A program made the translations under genes and the position numbers. The notes beneath the pieces are model-generated. The model was not told the DNA's origin and did not search any database. It worked only from the letters and a program-made list of their open reading frames with translations. This document shows positions 11,885 through 23,694 of a stretch of DNA of 64,000 bases, one piece after another. The stretch is from contig JBAJFG010000024.1 of assembly GCA_037903475.1 (NCBI GenBank), positions 248,001 to 312,000 on the forward strand. Reading direction: 5' to 3'. Source of the DNA: Ancylostoma caninum (lineage: Eukaryota; Nematoda; Chromadorea; Rhabditida; Ancylostomatidae). Each line of letters opens with the position of its first letter. Position 1 is the stretch's first letter.

Positions 11885-13136
11885 TTAGATTGTCCCACAA
11901 ATAATGGCCGTTTTGGAGATGCGCATTCCAAGATGAGCTACTCAGCTCAGACTTGAGATTTCCTTTAGCAATAAAAAGTATTATGATCATCATTTTCTGT
12001 ACAGTGAAACTTATGTAAAAAAAGCTTGAACCACAGGAGTCAACGAAGTGCGAAAGATCAATTTTCAGTACACAATACGATTCACATAAATTTTCTAGAA
12101 GAAAAGTGGATTCCGCGCAAGTTTAAAAGGATATTCTATTGGACAAAGGTCTGGCCAACACAATATTACAAGGAGAGATGCAATGCCTCACTCAGTGAAA
12201 TTTTCTTCCGTTGGATGTGAACTGGAGTGGATTTACCCGCCCTGTCAGTGGACATGCATTTCTTCTGCTCGGCAATACTAAGGCATCTTCGACCGAATCT
12301 CGAAGTCGAGCCCCAAATGGTAACCGGAGAGGCATTTAGTAAGTTGTACTCCTAGCCTGATCTAGCTATTACTGTCGAAACCTCGAGCACTATATCATTT
12401 ATCAGAAAAGAGTTACCTCTTTCTGTGATGTCGAGGTTTGTTAAATATATCCAGATTTCCGTCAGCGATACAAACAAAAGAAAAGTCCATTTTATTAAGC
12501 AGTGTCCACTGATCATCAAAAGAGGCTCATTTTTTCAGAAAAATTGACATCAGTGTTTATCATAGGGATTAAAGTAAATGGTGTCGCAAATTAAGCACTG
12601 ACCAGCAATGCTTTCGTTCAAAATCAACTTTGTCCATTTTCTGTGAGCTTTAGTCGCCAAGAAGGCAGTGATTCATTTGCGCCCAACCTAGCTGCTAACA
12701 TTTTTATGGACTGTTTCAGAAGTCTCGTCCACCCTTCAGAACTATGCTTTCTTATCAGAGAAGTTTCATGACCATCACCTGGTCAAAGTTGAAAACTCGT
12801 GTCGTTTTAGAAGTGTTTTTCTAGTCACAGCTTGTATGTCTTTATAACCCATCTATCTGGTCAAATGCAGAGATAACATCAAACCTGGCTTTCGCACTAT
12901 TCGGGCAGGAAAATAGTCTAAAAATTGGGGAGCACAAAAACCATGCTTTGCCTCATCGTGGAATGTTGTTTGCAAAAACCATGAGAAAGGTTAGTTGAGG
13001 AAATCTTTTTGAGACATAGAGCGGGTTTGCTCTTTCTGATATTCCAAAGACTGTCTATCTAGCTTTTAAATTAATAGATTTATGAACTTCCAAACTTCAT
13101 TACTGGATTTCGGCCATTTATTGTTGGACAACCTAA
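11885..13136 (+). mobile_element. mariner-family transposon, full-length fossil
   Basis: The element starts TTAGATTGTCCCACAAATAA and ends with the inverse of TTAGGTTGTCCAACAATAAA; both ends are flanked by TA (11883-11884 and 13137-13138). These ends and the roughly 1.25-kb length are typical of mariner elements, which duplicate a TA target. The interior has no intact transposase, only the eroded fragment listed separately. It is not autonomous today. Hookworms are known to carry mariner elements (for example bandit of Ancylostoma caninum); identity with that family cannot be judged here. Confidence 0.75.
12026..12262 (+). pseudogene. decayed mariner transposase fragment
   Basis: Within the mariner element the forward frame reads EEKWIPRKFKRIFYWTKVWP and, further on, FFRWM, stop, TGVDLPALSVDM. 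This lines up in order with the first catalytic block of mariner transposases: the DEKW motif, the KR..W.K..P segment and the VWW..GV stretch. Here the aspartate of DEKW reads as glutamate and an in-frame stop interrupts the domain. The remaining catalytic blocks are not recognisable. It is a dead copy. Confidence 0.55.
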
Positions 13137-13138
13137 TA

Positions 13139-15689
13139 CATACGTCAGTAAAATTAGCAGGAGAAAGCTGATGAAGTACAGATATGCATGAAGCAAGAAG
13201 GGAGGGATGCGTGGAAAGAGCTTGGACCTCCGCCGATTCGGGGACTCGAGATGACGGAGTTATGGAAATCAGGTCAATTTTAAGTTTGAATTTTGGGAAA
13301 CAAATGTTTCATGATGAAAAAACTTTTCAGAAGGTTGATACAGAACTATGAACTACCTTATCAAGTATTTTTTAGCAGAAGTGGCGACCTTCCCACCTCC
13401 GTCGGTCATTAGAATCTACGTATATAGCTCGTAGAACACTCACACATGTGTTCTGGAAAAGTCTCGAAAAGGAGAGGCTGACCGCTTTAGAGGAGCAAAA
13501 GCTATTGAACGTCATCCCTTGAGGTTTCTATACCGTCCATCGTCCAAACGAGCCACACATGGTCCCTGACAAGTTTGTTCGCTTTGGATATCGTCATCCG
13601 AGTAGGTGTAGACGTCAACTCACAGCCTGCTTTGGTGGCAGTAGTATCGATGAGGAACTTCTCCCCCTTTGTTGTGGAGGAGCGACCTTATTATCGGCCA
13701 TGAGAAGATCTTATGGCAAACGTTTATTCTCGGCGGAAAATGCAGAGTTCCAGTTTATGTTCAGCGTTTTCTCATTTTTCTATTGTGCCTTCTTGTTATT
13801 TATGCACCACTGCGTGTGTTTGAAAGCAAGAAAATTTAAAGCGAAGATAAGTTAGAGGTATCCCACAATAGTTATCTAGATAACTGACCATAATGCAGCA
13901 CATGCTTGTTCTTCACCGTCAAAGCACAGTCTTCTGTGTAAAGCAGTGTTGAATCACAGAATACCTTGGCTGCACTCTATCTTGTTTGTTACTGGAAAGG
14001 GTGGAAATCGATGGGCCTATCACACTGCAATCGAGTCAAGATACCTCAGAAAAACATGTTGCTGCGTTCCGAAGGTGGTCTGTTGAGTTTCTACCCTATA
14101 CGTCTATAACCCTTCGAGATATTTCCGTTCAACGATACCCAAAAGCCTGCTGCGGCACGGAATAGACCGTAAAGTGACATGTAAAACATCCTGTAACTAG
14201 GATTGCTCTCAACAAGAGTTCCGTTGAGGCTGTGTCAATATGTAGCCCCAACGCTTGCTATTGTTTGGAGGAAAGACACGCCAGTCATCTTAGATTGGTT
14301 GGCGTGCTCGTTTTCTTTTGTACAGGCCTATTTGCTGAACCATGGAGTAGAGTGCAAAAAACCGCCCATCTTGCTGAGTAAACGAAGTAAGTGGCCTCCA
14401 TTACCAGTGACAAGAATGGAATTGGACAGAACCTATGACTCAGCACTCAGGCAATAATAGCTAAAACTACAAAAACAGCGGTGGTAAAACTTTTAGTGAA
14501 GCACGTATTTTGGGAGTTCGAGCATTCTTCCTACAAAAAACAGCGCTTACCCAGCTTCGGGTATGCCCGATTTACTAACCCGTGCAGACTGGCTGCATGC
14601 CTTCTCTAGGCCTACCTAAATGGCGCTCTACACCCCGTAATTCTAAGGCTCATGCGTATACATAAATCAAGTAGATGTCGAGAGCATTATACTTGCAGGT
14701 GTTTTCCGACAATCACAGCTGCCTAAAAAGCAGAAGTATCTGCTAGGTTTCTGGGATTCTGATATTCATAAAAATACAGCGCTTAACCATCCAGCTGCCT
14801 TGCGGAGTTCAGCAAATTGAGTACGAACGTGAAACAAAATAATTTTATCACTGTCGGATGAGCTAGAACAGCGTACGTGAAAATGCTACTACTGTTCCAA
14901 CTAAATCAAATAGAAATCTGACTAAGCGTCTAGTTTCAAAACTCTTTGGAACTATCCGATTAACTAGATGTGACAAACAGTGACGAGCAAGAAGTGGTGG
15001 ATGGGATAGGGGGTGTACTATGTGAGGAGAAAAACAGGCGCCTTCCCCAGAAATGGAATCTCAGCAGTCGAAGATTCGAATATGAAGCTGATAAGAAATT
15101 CTTCACAAATTCAGGATATAAAAACAAGTACTTAGCCAGAAATTAGTGCGAGTACTGGGGAAATGAAAATTAGCCAGGGAACTATCAATTTCGTGGAGGG
15201 GGTGCTTTATCGACGTCGAGCTTCAGAGCACTTCAAATATAGGCGCACTGCAATCCAAAAGGTGAAGCAGAAAGAAAGGAGAAAGTTGAGAAGGAATCGC
15301 GCCATCTAGCCATAACAAAGACGATGCACATTCTCGTGAGATGACTGCATGCTCCCGCCAGTTTTTCACCTCCACCTCTTGAGAACAACTTTTTCAGGAC
15401 ATTGTCAGTGTGTAACCAAAAAGTGGAGTCAACTCAAACATATTGCGTGAAAAGCATTCGAAAAACATGTGGAACCTCCTTGGAAAAATGGTGATTCACA
15501 ATCCGAACCTGCACATGTATTTAATGAAGGTAAACTATCCAAATGGCTAAATACATATTATATATCGCCACCTCAGAAACAAAAAAAGAACGCCAAGAAG
15601 GAAATAAACAAATGGGCTGATTGGTGCTTTTCGAAGCAATGACTTTCGTTCTTTGAGAGCTAACGTTTTAAAAGTAAGCGGGTGTCCGT
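13139..15689. other. no supported gene
   Basis: A 98-codon ORF at 13559-13855 (+) with a hydrophobic C-terminal stretch is the only notable frame, but it has no splice or domain support. Two short CAGCGCTTA-containing motifs (near 14552 and 14778) are similar to each other and may be repeat fragments. The rest is featureless. Confidence 0.4.
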
Positions 15690-16327
15690 ATTCAGAGATT
15701 CCAGGATGATGAACACAGGCCGAACACGTTTCAACAGCAGCAGTTACAAGGCGAGTTCCAAACTTATTTTGTCGCCCCACCATCTGGGCGCACGGCTGTG
15801 TTCCTGTTGTGGACTTGGGTAAATGGGTGTTTACCCAAGCTCATCCAAAAATATTCGCTAATGCGTATCCACGTTCTGCGGCTACGCTTTCTGGGCGCAG
15901 CGGTGCCAAGGCGGACTTCCAGGTCTGCGCCGCACCCACACGCACCACAACGCACGCATCTCGTCTGACCGATTATTGCAATGGGCAACGGTTTTACCCG
16001 GACTTCAGCCGGCCTGACGAGCCTCACGGGGCTCTCCACTTCGGACATGATACAGCTCTGTTGCTCAACTGCCGGCTCATATACACTTCCCATGGGGCGG
16101 GGTGCCACGTGGCAAGGAGAGGGTAGAACGCAGGATATGAGGGTGAACGACACCACAGTTAATCAAGCAGCAGCTAGCGCTCTCAGTGCAGCCGAACCAT
16201 GGGGTGTGCTGCTCGCAGCAGTCGGAGTGCAGCAGTTCTTCCTCATGCAGCAATATCTGCCTTCCATTTCTTGGGGGTGTGGCTTGGCAGGTTTTGCTGC
16301 GTTTGCCTTATCCAGTTATTAGAGTAG
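15690..16327 (+). repeat. dispersed repeat family B, copy 1
   Basis: This segment is clearly related, end to end and in the same orientation, to 24972-25567. Shared landmarks in order are ACTTATTTTGTCGCCCCAC-like sequence, a hairpin, CTCATCCAAAAATA, TTTTACCCG, GCCACGTGGCAAGGAG, AACGCAG, GCCTTCCATTTCTTG and GCGTTTGCCTTATCCAG. Copy 1 carries about 100 extra bases around 15865-15980. No terminal inverted repeats or target duplications are visible. Open frames inside it differ between copies and are probably not genes. Confidence 0.7.
15814..15839 (+). other. perfect 10-bp-stem hairpin in repeat B, copy 1
   Basis: CTTGGGTAAA, a six-base loop TGGGTG, then TTTACCCAAG. The sister copy at 25173-25198 keeps the stem but with one base pair changed on both sides (A-T to G-C), while one loop base also differs. 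Confidence 0.7.
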
Positions 16328-16923
16328 GGGATGATGAAACGAACCAAGACCGGCCAAATCCCTGCGACTGGCCGTTTTTGAATGGGCCAACAAGCAAAAC
16401 TGCTATGGGTTCGATAGGATACGCCTTCGAGTTATCGCTAGCACTATGAAACGAACAGTCGCGGGTTCAGAATTGATATCCATAAGAAAATGCAACGGAA
16501 AGTAGGATCAGCCCTCACAATAAGAAACCGATGCTCTTCAAAAAGAGGCGACAATGTTTAGTAAAGCACAGTACGTGTCTGCGCGATAGCAACATTAGTA
16601 TTTTTTGAGCCACATTGGACATATGCGAAATATACATCTGAAACGAAAGAAAGATCTACAAGAAACTAGAGAAACTCGAAGTTTCACCGCAGAGAAAACC
16701 ATTGCATGTAATTTCCCCAAAATGCAAGCACGACGTTTACTGAAAGTGGCAGAGAAGTGCGCATGAACTTAACATAAGTTAGGTTTCCGAAATAGAATTG
16801 GGGAGGGAAGAAAATAAGATGGAATCGGCTTATCGTAATTGTATGTATGTACGAACATTCGAATATGTATGTCAGTCATCACCAATCGAACGGCATTGTC
16901 AGAGCCTGTCAAGAGAAGATATA

Positions 16924-18182
16924 CAGTGCGTTTCATAAGTATAGACGCACCACAGAAAACACTGGTACACAGTTCCACGTAACTTTTTGGAGAAAACCAC
17001 GAGTGCCAATCGAATGAGCGTGCCCAAAAACCCTTGTTTCCGTCGTTTTACCCGAAGTTATGGAAGAAAATAGGTAGATCCAGCACTTCCCCCTCATAGG
17101 GACCGTTTCATAAGTATAGACGCACTTTCAGAAACTGGTGATTTCACAGAGGAAACTTCTATGCAACAGAGGATTTGTAGCTGATGGGTCTCCGCAATTC
17201 CCAAGCAACTCAGAAAACATGGGTTGGCATAGATTTACCCATCCCTTCCAGCAATGGCTATCAAAACGGCTCCTAGTACAGGCAGTAGCATTTTCCAGGT
17301 TTGTCGGGCCTGAAGATGTTCGGTTCCGGCCATGAATGTCCTCTGGTGGGATGCTGCAGGGATGTTCGATGTTCATTATAATACAGTCCGAATAAAGCTT
17401 TTCTCATCCTGTAAACTCATCTAAACATAGCATGGGCTTCCAAAATATCCAAAACAACCAACTCGTTTCTTCGACATGGCGATCACCACGTTCCTTCCGG
17501 GAAAACAAAGCTGTGAAGCTTTTTGGAACGGGATAACCCAAGGTATGAGATAAAGTCAACAGTGCGCAATGGTGATGTAGCGAATAAATGCCTTTTTAAC
17601 CCATGCACTGCATGACGGAGCCGACGCAACGGCTCAGACACCATTAATGCACATCATGTGCTTTGAGTTCAGGCAGAGTATGCGACGCCGTCTTTGATGC
17701 GATGTCTTCTTTTGCATACCAAAATTCTTCCTTCGATTGTAGGACTCGATAACTTATACATATTTGCAGGTGGACCCCGAAGAACCTCCCCCCTACCCGG
17801 AGATCCTGCGATTTCACCAGCCTACAACATATAAATATTTTAGCTGCCCCAGCCTCGCTCCAAAACGTTGTGATCCAAGTTGAAATGCAGATTTACATTG
17901 TAGACGCTTATTAGTTCTTATCAAAATATTGAGCCCAGTTTTTCCCCTGAAGATAAGATTTATTTGTATTTAAGTATAGACTGCGTCTATACTTATGAAA
18001 CGGCACATTTAATGGTGATGTGCCAAATCTATCCCGTATTTTCCATAATCACTAGTGAAACAACGCAATTCTAGGTTTTCTGTCATGCCGAATCGATTGA
18101 CATTTGTAACTTTACTCATGAACAGGTGATGAACTGTGTACCGGCATTTTCTAGGGTGCGTCTATACTTATGAAACGCACTG
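16924..18182. mobile_element. Tc1/Tc3-like transposon with IR/DR ends
   Basis: The outer ends are near-perfect inverted repeats: CAGTGCGTTTCATAAGTATA at 16924 and its inverse ending at 18182, flanked by TA on both sides. A second copy of the end motif (CCGTTTCATAAGTATAGACG) sits about 179 bases inside each end, at 17103-17125 and 17982-18003. The intervening arm sequences also match each other imperfectly, so the inverted repeats are about 200 bases long. Two binding-site-like repeats per arm, about 180 bases apart, recall C. elegans Tc3 and the IR/DR group. The 850-base core has no intact transposase frame. Length 1259 bases. Confidence 0.75.
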
Positions 18183-18184
18183 TA

Positions 18185-19825
18185 TTGGAAATCTATTGGC
18201 TTTCGTGTACTAATGCGTCTAGCAGCGCATGTTGATAACTGCGTAGATCAGTCCTCATTCAGCAAATGACAGTGTCAAGATTTACCTGAAAATCTTCGCA
18301 TGGGAATCAAAAAGCCAGTCACTTTCCTTCACAGTTGTTATAGACGACTTTTTCCAAGACATTTCAAACATAGTTTGTCTGTGTCACAGATATGAGCAGG
18401 GTTTAGTTGCTATCACCACCAAAGCTGAGTTGGAAGTTTCAAAAAAAAAAGAAGGACTATCAAATTTCTAGAGATTGCTTTGAGTTCAGTTACATTTTCA
18501 CTCTTTCCACAGGTGCTAAATGATAAGAGGCCAATACTCCTCCGTAGCATGGCTGTTTTCCTTGTGAAGGTGGTGAACTGAAAGGAACTATATGTGCACA
18601 GCGACGAAAAAAAAGTGAGCAACTATTCATACGAAACATAACTTGGGCGTTGCAGGAGCCCACGAATTCCAATTTGAGCAACCACAGCTGCTCGCTAAGT
18701 ACCATGTGCGGCCGTATTAGCTATAAGTAAGGAGCAGCGTTTTTTTTTTCATCGAAGAGGTATCAAATACGATGAGGACACGCTCGAAATTGTCATGATT
18801 AGAAATCACTTCGCGTGAAATAGCGAGCGGTGCGGTCGCGCTGCCTTGGGCCTTCAAGTCCGCAAATTCGCCCCACTGACGCCCACTGAGCATGTACGAA
18901 TTGTGCAACCACTAGGCAGACAGAGTTATCTATTGTCCACCCTTCCTGTCCCTGGTCCTCCACTAACATACTTGCACACACATGCTACGCAACTACTTGC
19001 GACATTCTGCAGCCTGTCATTCTGTAATAATAGTTGTCTCAGGCACTACGGCACACTGCTAGGAAGAAACAAAAATTTGAAGGGCTCTCCTTTCCTCTGA
19101 GTATTTGGTTGAGACACGAAAATCGCACCATGTTTCTGTGTCTCTCTTCCGTGACACTCGCTTCACCTCTGTGAATGGATTTTTGACTGGTGCAAAACAT
19201 TCCATCAGGAATCTGCTCATACGATGAACAGCGGTCCCTTCTTGCAAAAGAGATTATGTCGTCTGCTGTGGTTATCGGTCTCCAAAGTTGTGGAAAAAAA
19301 GAAGGCAATACAACAAATGCGTTCTTTCATTCGCATCAAGCTCATAGCGTTTCACATCTATGTATACTGAGGTGAGTTCCCTCACTCGCCAAGTGCTGTC
19401 TGGTGAGATAGTGGATGGGAATGGTTAAATGTCTTGCAGAAGTGCTTCACGCAAACCTCAGTGCATTCATTCTTCACTTCTGTAAATTCGCCATTTCAAG
19501 TCAAATTATAGTTTCCAACCACTGTGGAAAAAAATCTTCAAAAAAAAAAAACAAAAAGTCTTAGGAATCGAAGGGTTTCTCCTTCTTCCTAACTCCCATG
19601 AGTATCTACACTTACATTGAAGCTCGAACCTCCAAGCTTTTAAAAAAAGAAAAACCTAAATTTGTGATCTTTTTGCTCGCTATTCAACCTCACAGCTTTC
19701 TGGAGATTCCTTTTACGTTGCAGTACTTTTCTCGATTCTTCATTGTTTCAATATTGATAAAAAGTGACTCCAGATAATAAAATGAGATCTTCGGAAGGCA
19801 AAACCTGCAACATTCTGTAAGCATA
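18185..19825. other. no supported gene
   Basis: No exon or repeat with clear limits was found. Several A-rich and T-rich tracts occur near 18440, 18740 and 19530. Open frames are short and overlap on both strands. Confidence 0.4.
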
Positions 19826-19837
19826 GCTTTTGTTCAG

Positions 19838-20453
19838 TCGACGTGGAGTCTTCGAGGTAGTTCCATCTATGGGTTTGGGAAAAGCTCGCGAGATAGCTCG
19901 TCTTACACTTCATCTATGTCAGAACTGCTGCTCAGTGGATTTAACTCACATACTGCTCCAATTTCTCCTATATAGAATAACAAAAAAATTATTCAAGTTT
20001 GGACCCAGCAGTTCATCTACGTAAATAGAAGAAAACCCTATTGAAATATTTTGAATTCTCATCATGCACATTGCATGTGTAAGACCACACTTAAATTTGG
20101 AACATTTTGTAGAATGTTCCTTTTTTTCAGAGCAGACGTTTGAACCCCTCTCCACCCCATCCTCGCCTGTGCAGCGAAAAATGCCACATGTCCTTGAATT
20201 CGATCAATACAACGTCGGAATCACCCCGAAGGCGTGTCATTCGATTATTCAGATGCTGCTGTCGGCGAGCATTTGCGTATTCAAAGCAATCGTATCAATG
20301 CGTGGTAGAATCGGAGAAGTGCTAGGAAAATCTGGAACAGTAGAAGCTCTGCTAGCAGTTTGCATGGTTCCATGTCTGAGATACGAGGGGGACGCTCTGT
20401 TTCCTCAAGTGAATTTCCGATGCTGCTCCATGTTGGCGTTACATCACGAATAA
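19838..20453 (+). pseudogene. serine-rich coding islands, possibly a broken gene
   Basis: Not recognised. After a TTTTGTTCAG acceptor the frame from 19838 reads STWSLRGSSIYGFGKSSRDS and stays open to a stop at 19975. A second block begins after TTTTTTTCAG at 20131. Its frame contains SESPRRRVIRLFRCCCRRAF and stops at 20325. From about 20302 the next frame over becomes the coding-like one (SSASSLHGSMSEIRGGRS, then SEFPMLLHVGVTSRI) to a stop near 20455. A longer single frame (20064-20453) also stays open. Ser/Arg-rich and CCC-containing text suggests a cytoplasmic tail of a membrane protein, but the apparent frame change means either a missed intron, a sequencing slip or a pseudogene. Confidence 0.3.
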
Positions 20454-20950
20454 TAACATGCTAATGAATTTTGCCCACAATTAGTTGGGAATTTTGCGCA
20501 AAGGATCAATGGCGTCTTTCCCTATTGGAGCTGGGAACCATGGGAGCATGGTGAGGCATGGATTTTTCTAATAGGTGCACCCTCCACCGAAATCCTCGCT
20601 CTGAGGATTCTCCTGGACTCCTGGCAAGCATAGTATCCGCGCAGATGAGGTCAGTCAGTCCATTTTCCCTTTTCAAAGTTACGGCAGATCTCCATATGGA
20701 ATGCTGACTCATAAAAACGTCCTTTTCTCACTGCAGCTCATGTGAATTTGGGCATATAGGGTGCAAATCCGAAAATCTGACAACTCCAATGAACTATAAA
20801 TGTAGTTTAAGTATTCAAAGGATATTCGCCAATAGTATAGTTATACACAAACACTCGCCAAATTTGTTGCAAACTAAAACGGCTATCAATCACGCAAAGA
20901 TTTCGACATCACCTAGATGCGTGCGTGATACTTATTTTGGGAGCCCGTTA
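20454..20950. other. weakly coding-like stretch, no firm gene
   Basis: Around 20506-20712 both strands are open for about 65 codons. On the forward strand a TTTTTCTAATAG acceptor precedes a frame reading CTLHRNPRSEDSPGLLAS that ends at a GTCAGT-like donor near 20659. It could be an exon or part of a repeat. The rest is featureless. Confidence 0.25.
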
Positions 20951-20975
20951 CCTTACCAACTGCGCCATCCGTTTT
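20951..20975 (-). repeat. tRNA-like A-box fragment (SINE head or tRNA relic)
   Basis: On the reverse strand this reads GGATGGCGCAGTTGGTAAGG, which is very close to a tRNA D-arm/A-box. The expected B box downstream is degenerate (GTGATGTCGAAATC) and no cloverleaf can be completed, so this is not a tRNA gene. A similar tRNA-like head occurs at 40806, suggesting a tRNA-derived short repeat family. Confidence 0.4.
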
Positions 20976-21013
20976 GGCAGCGTCGACGACTAAACCTTCG
21001 GCATAAGCAACAT

Positions 21014-22353
21014 TTATAGTAGTGCATCGGAGTCCGATTCGGGCCATATCTCAGCCTTCACTTGCGTGAACGGGGTTATTCCCAGAATCACCCTCTCGAT
21101 GGAGTGTTCAACGACGCTAAGCGCATTCCCATCCTGCTTGCGCAACGCCCAGTTTTCTGGGGAGTACGTCAAAGCAGGGAGAACCGTTGCGTTAAAGAGG
21201 TGGGCACGGAGCCTCGTGTTCTTCGCCTCCTTCACTACGTCCTCGATGCTCTTGTAAGCTCCTCAAGCCGCTCGTTTCCTCCTGCGCAGCTCTGGAGCGA
21301 GGCCGTTCATCATGTTGACTTCCAACCCAGGTATCCGTACCTGAAGCACTCGGATATGGTCGTTCCGTTGAGCGAGAATGAGCATTCGGGACCCATCCGT
21401 TCTTCATGAGCATCGTCTTCGTCAGATTCAGTTGGAGACCAATCTTTCCGCACGCGTCGTCGGTGTCGGCCAGCATCCATTACGCTTCGCTGATGTTTGA
21501 CGTTATAAGGACGATGTCATCAGCGAAGCGAAGATGTTTGAGAGGCCGGCCATCAGCTTGCACTCCTATGTTATCCCATTCCAATTCCCGCATGATGTCT
21601 TCGAGAGTGGCGCTGAGTAGTTTCCGGGACACCGTATCGACTTGCCGAACCCTTCTCTTGACGTCGATGGTGATGTCGTCGTAGAATGGAGAAATCCTGG
21701 CTGTGAAGTTGCTGTGGAGCTCACGAAATACCTTGCCGTGGGTACCGATGTGAAGTTCTCCTGGGGCCAATTTTGGCGTTGAAGTAACCAACGATGACCT
21801 TGTAGAATGTGCGCTCTTCCCTGTAGAACTTCTCCAAGTACATATAGGAGGCCTCAATCTCCTCTTCGTCGTAGCTGGATGTTGGAGTGTAGGCGAAGGA
21901 GATAGTCAAGGCCGGTATTGATCCACATCTTTTCAACCGCAAACGACCGATTTGGGTTGTTAGTTGTTCGGATGAATCGATGTTCATGACCAAGTTCGTG
22001 TTGACGAGGACACGGACTACACCAAATCTTTTACTGTCGCAGGTTCCAAGGAACAATTCTTCTCCAGTGTCAAAGGTGACGTTCAGTGGCCGGTGTCTCC
22101 TCGTCTCGGTCAGTCCGATGACGCCGTACCTGATCTTCCTTGCCTGCATCATCAAATCCTCGATGGAAGCCTCCGATGCAAGCGTGCGTGCTTTGAAGGT
22201 ACAAATCGTCATCGTAGTTCTTCTTGTTTCAGGCAGCCTAGATAGCCCCTCCGACCTCGTTCTCACTGGAGTCGCCGTACCAGTGACTCTTCCGACATCA
22301 GGGGAACACTCTCTACTGTTGCTGTATGGAGCTTGAGAAAAATGTAACCCCAC
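21014..22353 (-). pseudogene. RTE-type non-LTR retrotransposon, internally deleted
   Basis: Three reverse-strand fragments follow each other in order. From 22353 to about 21780: an endonuclease (APE-like) domain with the motifs GLTETRRHRP, TGEELFLGTCDS, FAYTPTSSYDEEE and VIVGYFNAKIGPRR. Then, from about 21770 in another frame: reverse transcriptase text including SPFYDDITIDVKRRVRQVDT and the catalytic box HLRFADDIVLI. Then, after further frame changes, the thumb and C-terminal part (GLQLNLTKTMLMKNGW; NTRLRAHLFNATVLPALTYS; IERVILGITPFTQV). The endonuclease text runs directly from GELHIGTHG into the reverse transcriptase, so the linker and first reverse transcriptase blocks are missing. The end beyond FTQV is also lost. 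Several frameshifts make it inactive. Family assignment is firm; the deletion is a direct reading. Confidence 0.85.
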
Positions 22354-22790
22354 ATGAAATAGCTTGCTGGGCTCTATTCCTCCATGGGGAGCTGAAGTAA
22401 GATTTCACCGGAAAGTTAGCTGGGCTTCCCGGAAGTGAAAGATGGAGCTTATTTGTTGGAGGCGACTCCGAACTGTCTCCCCTGTACCTTCCAGTCACTT
22501 GAATGCCTGGCTTCTGGTCGGATAGATGTGAGGGATACAATCTGCAGACACGCAAGCACACCCACTCACGCATTCATGAACATACGCACGCGCTGACAGA
22601 AGGTATAGATCGTTCGGATACTGCAGAGACAGGGAATCTATCCTCTGAATCCACCCGCGTCTCAGAGCAGGCACAAGGTCGCGTTTGGTCCGCGATAAGC
22701 CCCCTACCCGCCACCTGGGGACGCGCCACGTAGCCTCGCGACTAACCGGCTGGAATCCCTCGTATTAGGGAGATCCGTGGTATCGGTCCT
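22354..22790 (-). mobile_element. probable 5' leader of the RTE element
   Basis: This stretch continues the RTE element upstream of its endonuclease on the reverse strand. It has no long frame but includes GC-rich stretches ending near GCTACGTGGCGCGTCCCC (reverse strand, near 22730). I recall similar leaders on hookworm RTE copies, but this is memory, not a search. The exact 5' boundary is unknown. Confidence 0.4.
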
Positions 22791-22807
22791 TATCCGTATC
22801 TATTCGA

Positions 22808-22861
22808 CATATATATATATATTTATATTTATATCGATGCACATATATATCGATACACATA
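22808..22861. repeat. AT microsatellite
   Basis: The stretch consists of (AT)n and TATTTATA blocks with interspersed CGATGCACATATATAT units. It separates the RTE leader from the next region. Confidence 0.8.
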
Positions 22862-23692
22862 TTTTGTTATCCGACCAGGTCGAACTCCGATGAACTACAA
22901 CTGCAGCTCAAAGGCTAGGTCCGGGCAAAATTCCATCTCCCGAATTTCTATTGGATTCGTAGCCACCGGCCACGCTTTGGACGAAAACTATGGAAAAGTC
23001 CCCGAAAAAGTCCAACAACAAACGCATTCCATCGAGGAATCTCGGCGCGGCGTTTGCGGGTTTGCTGCGTCCGTGCTTTCAAATGACGTTATACGGCACG
23101 ACCTACATGATGTCTATTGTGGCGTCGTAGGAAAAAATTCATATTCAAAGGAGTGGTGGTCCGTTGAACGGGGTGAGGAAGGTTTCACGAAGTGTTCATT
23201 AGGTGGTGTGTACCTGAGCGTCCGTCATTTTTCAGAATGCACGCGCACAGCTTTTGTCGGTTGGAGCGTGTTTTCCCATGGTTACCGTAGTCGCCGGACC
23301 TTTTGACACATATCTAGCGGTAGAGCTTATATCGAGGACTCAAACTTGAGATACGTGCTACACATACGGTTTGGACTCTAGAGGGCAGAAAACCTTGGTG
23401 GGCAAGATTCTGACCGGACCTTGCCTTTAAGAATGGAATGAACACGTTGTCTCGCAGAATTTATTGGCAAACACATCCCATCTTCAACATTACCACACTT
23501 CCCAAATATGCCTCTCCAACTCTATTCCTCCATGTTTTGTATATCTAGACAACTTCATCATCTATTCCTCAGCCAGTTGTCACTGCAAACCCGATACGAC
23601 CTACGGCTGGATAGTATGGTCCCGAAATTGAGCTCGACATGGTGTTTGTGGACGTCTATGATGTCAACGGAAAATACTATAATTATTAATAA
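22862..23692. other. no supported gene; open frame of 138 codons
   Basis: A forward frame is open at 22890-23306 and starts with an ATG (MNYNCSSKARSGQN). It has no recognisable domain, and competing frames are also fairly open. It lies directly 5' of the RTE copy and may be repeat-derived. I would not call it a gene. Confidence 0.3.
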
Positions 23693-23694
23693 TA

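Noticed and set aside
15809..16449. Forward ORFs of 87-113 codons
   Set aside because: They lie in repeat B and are not preserved in the sister copy at 24972-25567.
20571..20572. A 24-base intron between GTGAGG at 20557 and TTTTTCTAATAG
   Set aside because: Far below the known minimum for nematode introns; the donor and acceptor motifs are probably chance neighbours.
21062..22336. Forward-strand ORFs across the RTE element
   Set aside because: Antisense shadows of the reverse-strand endonuclease and reverse transcriptase.
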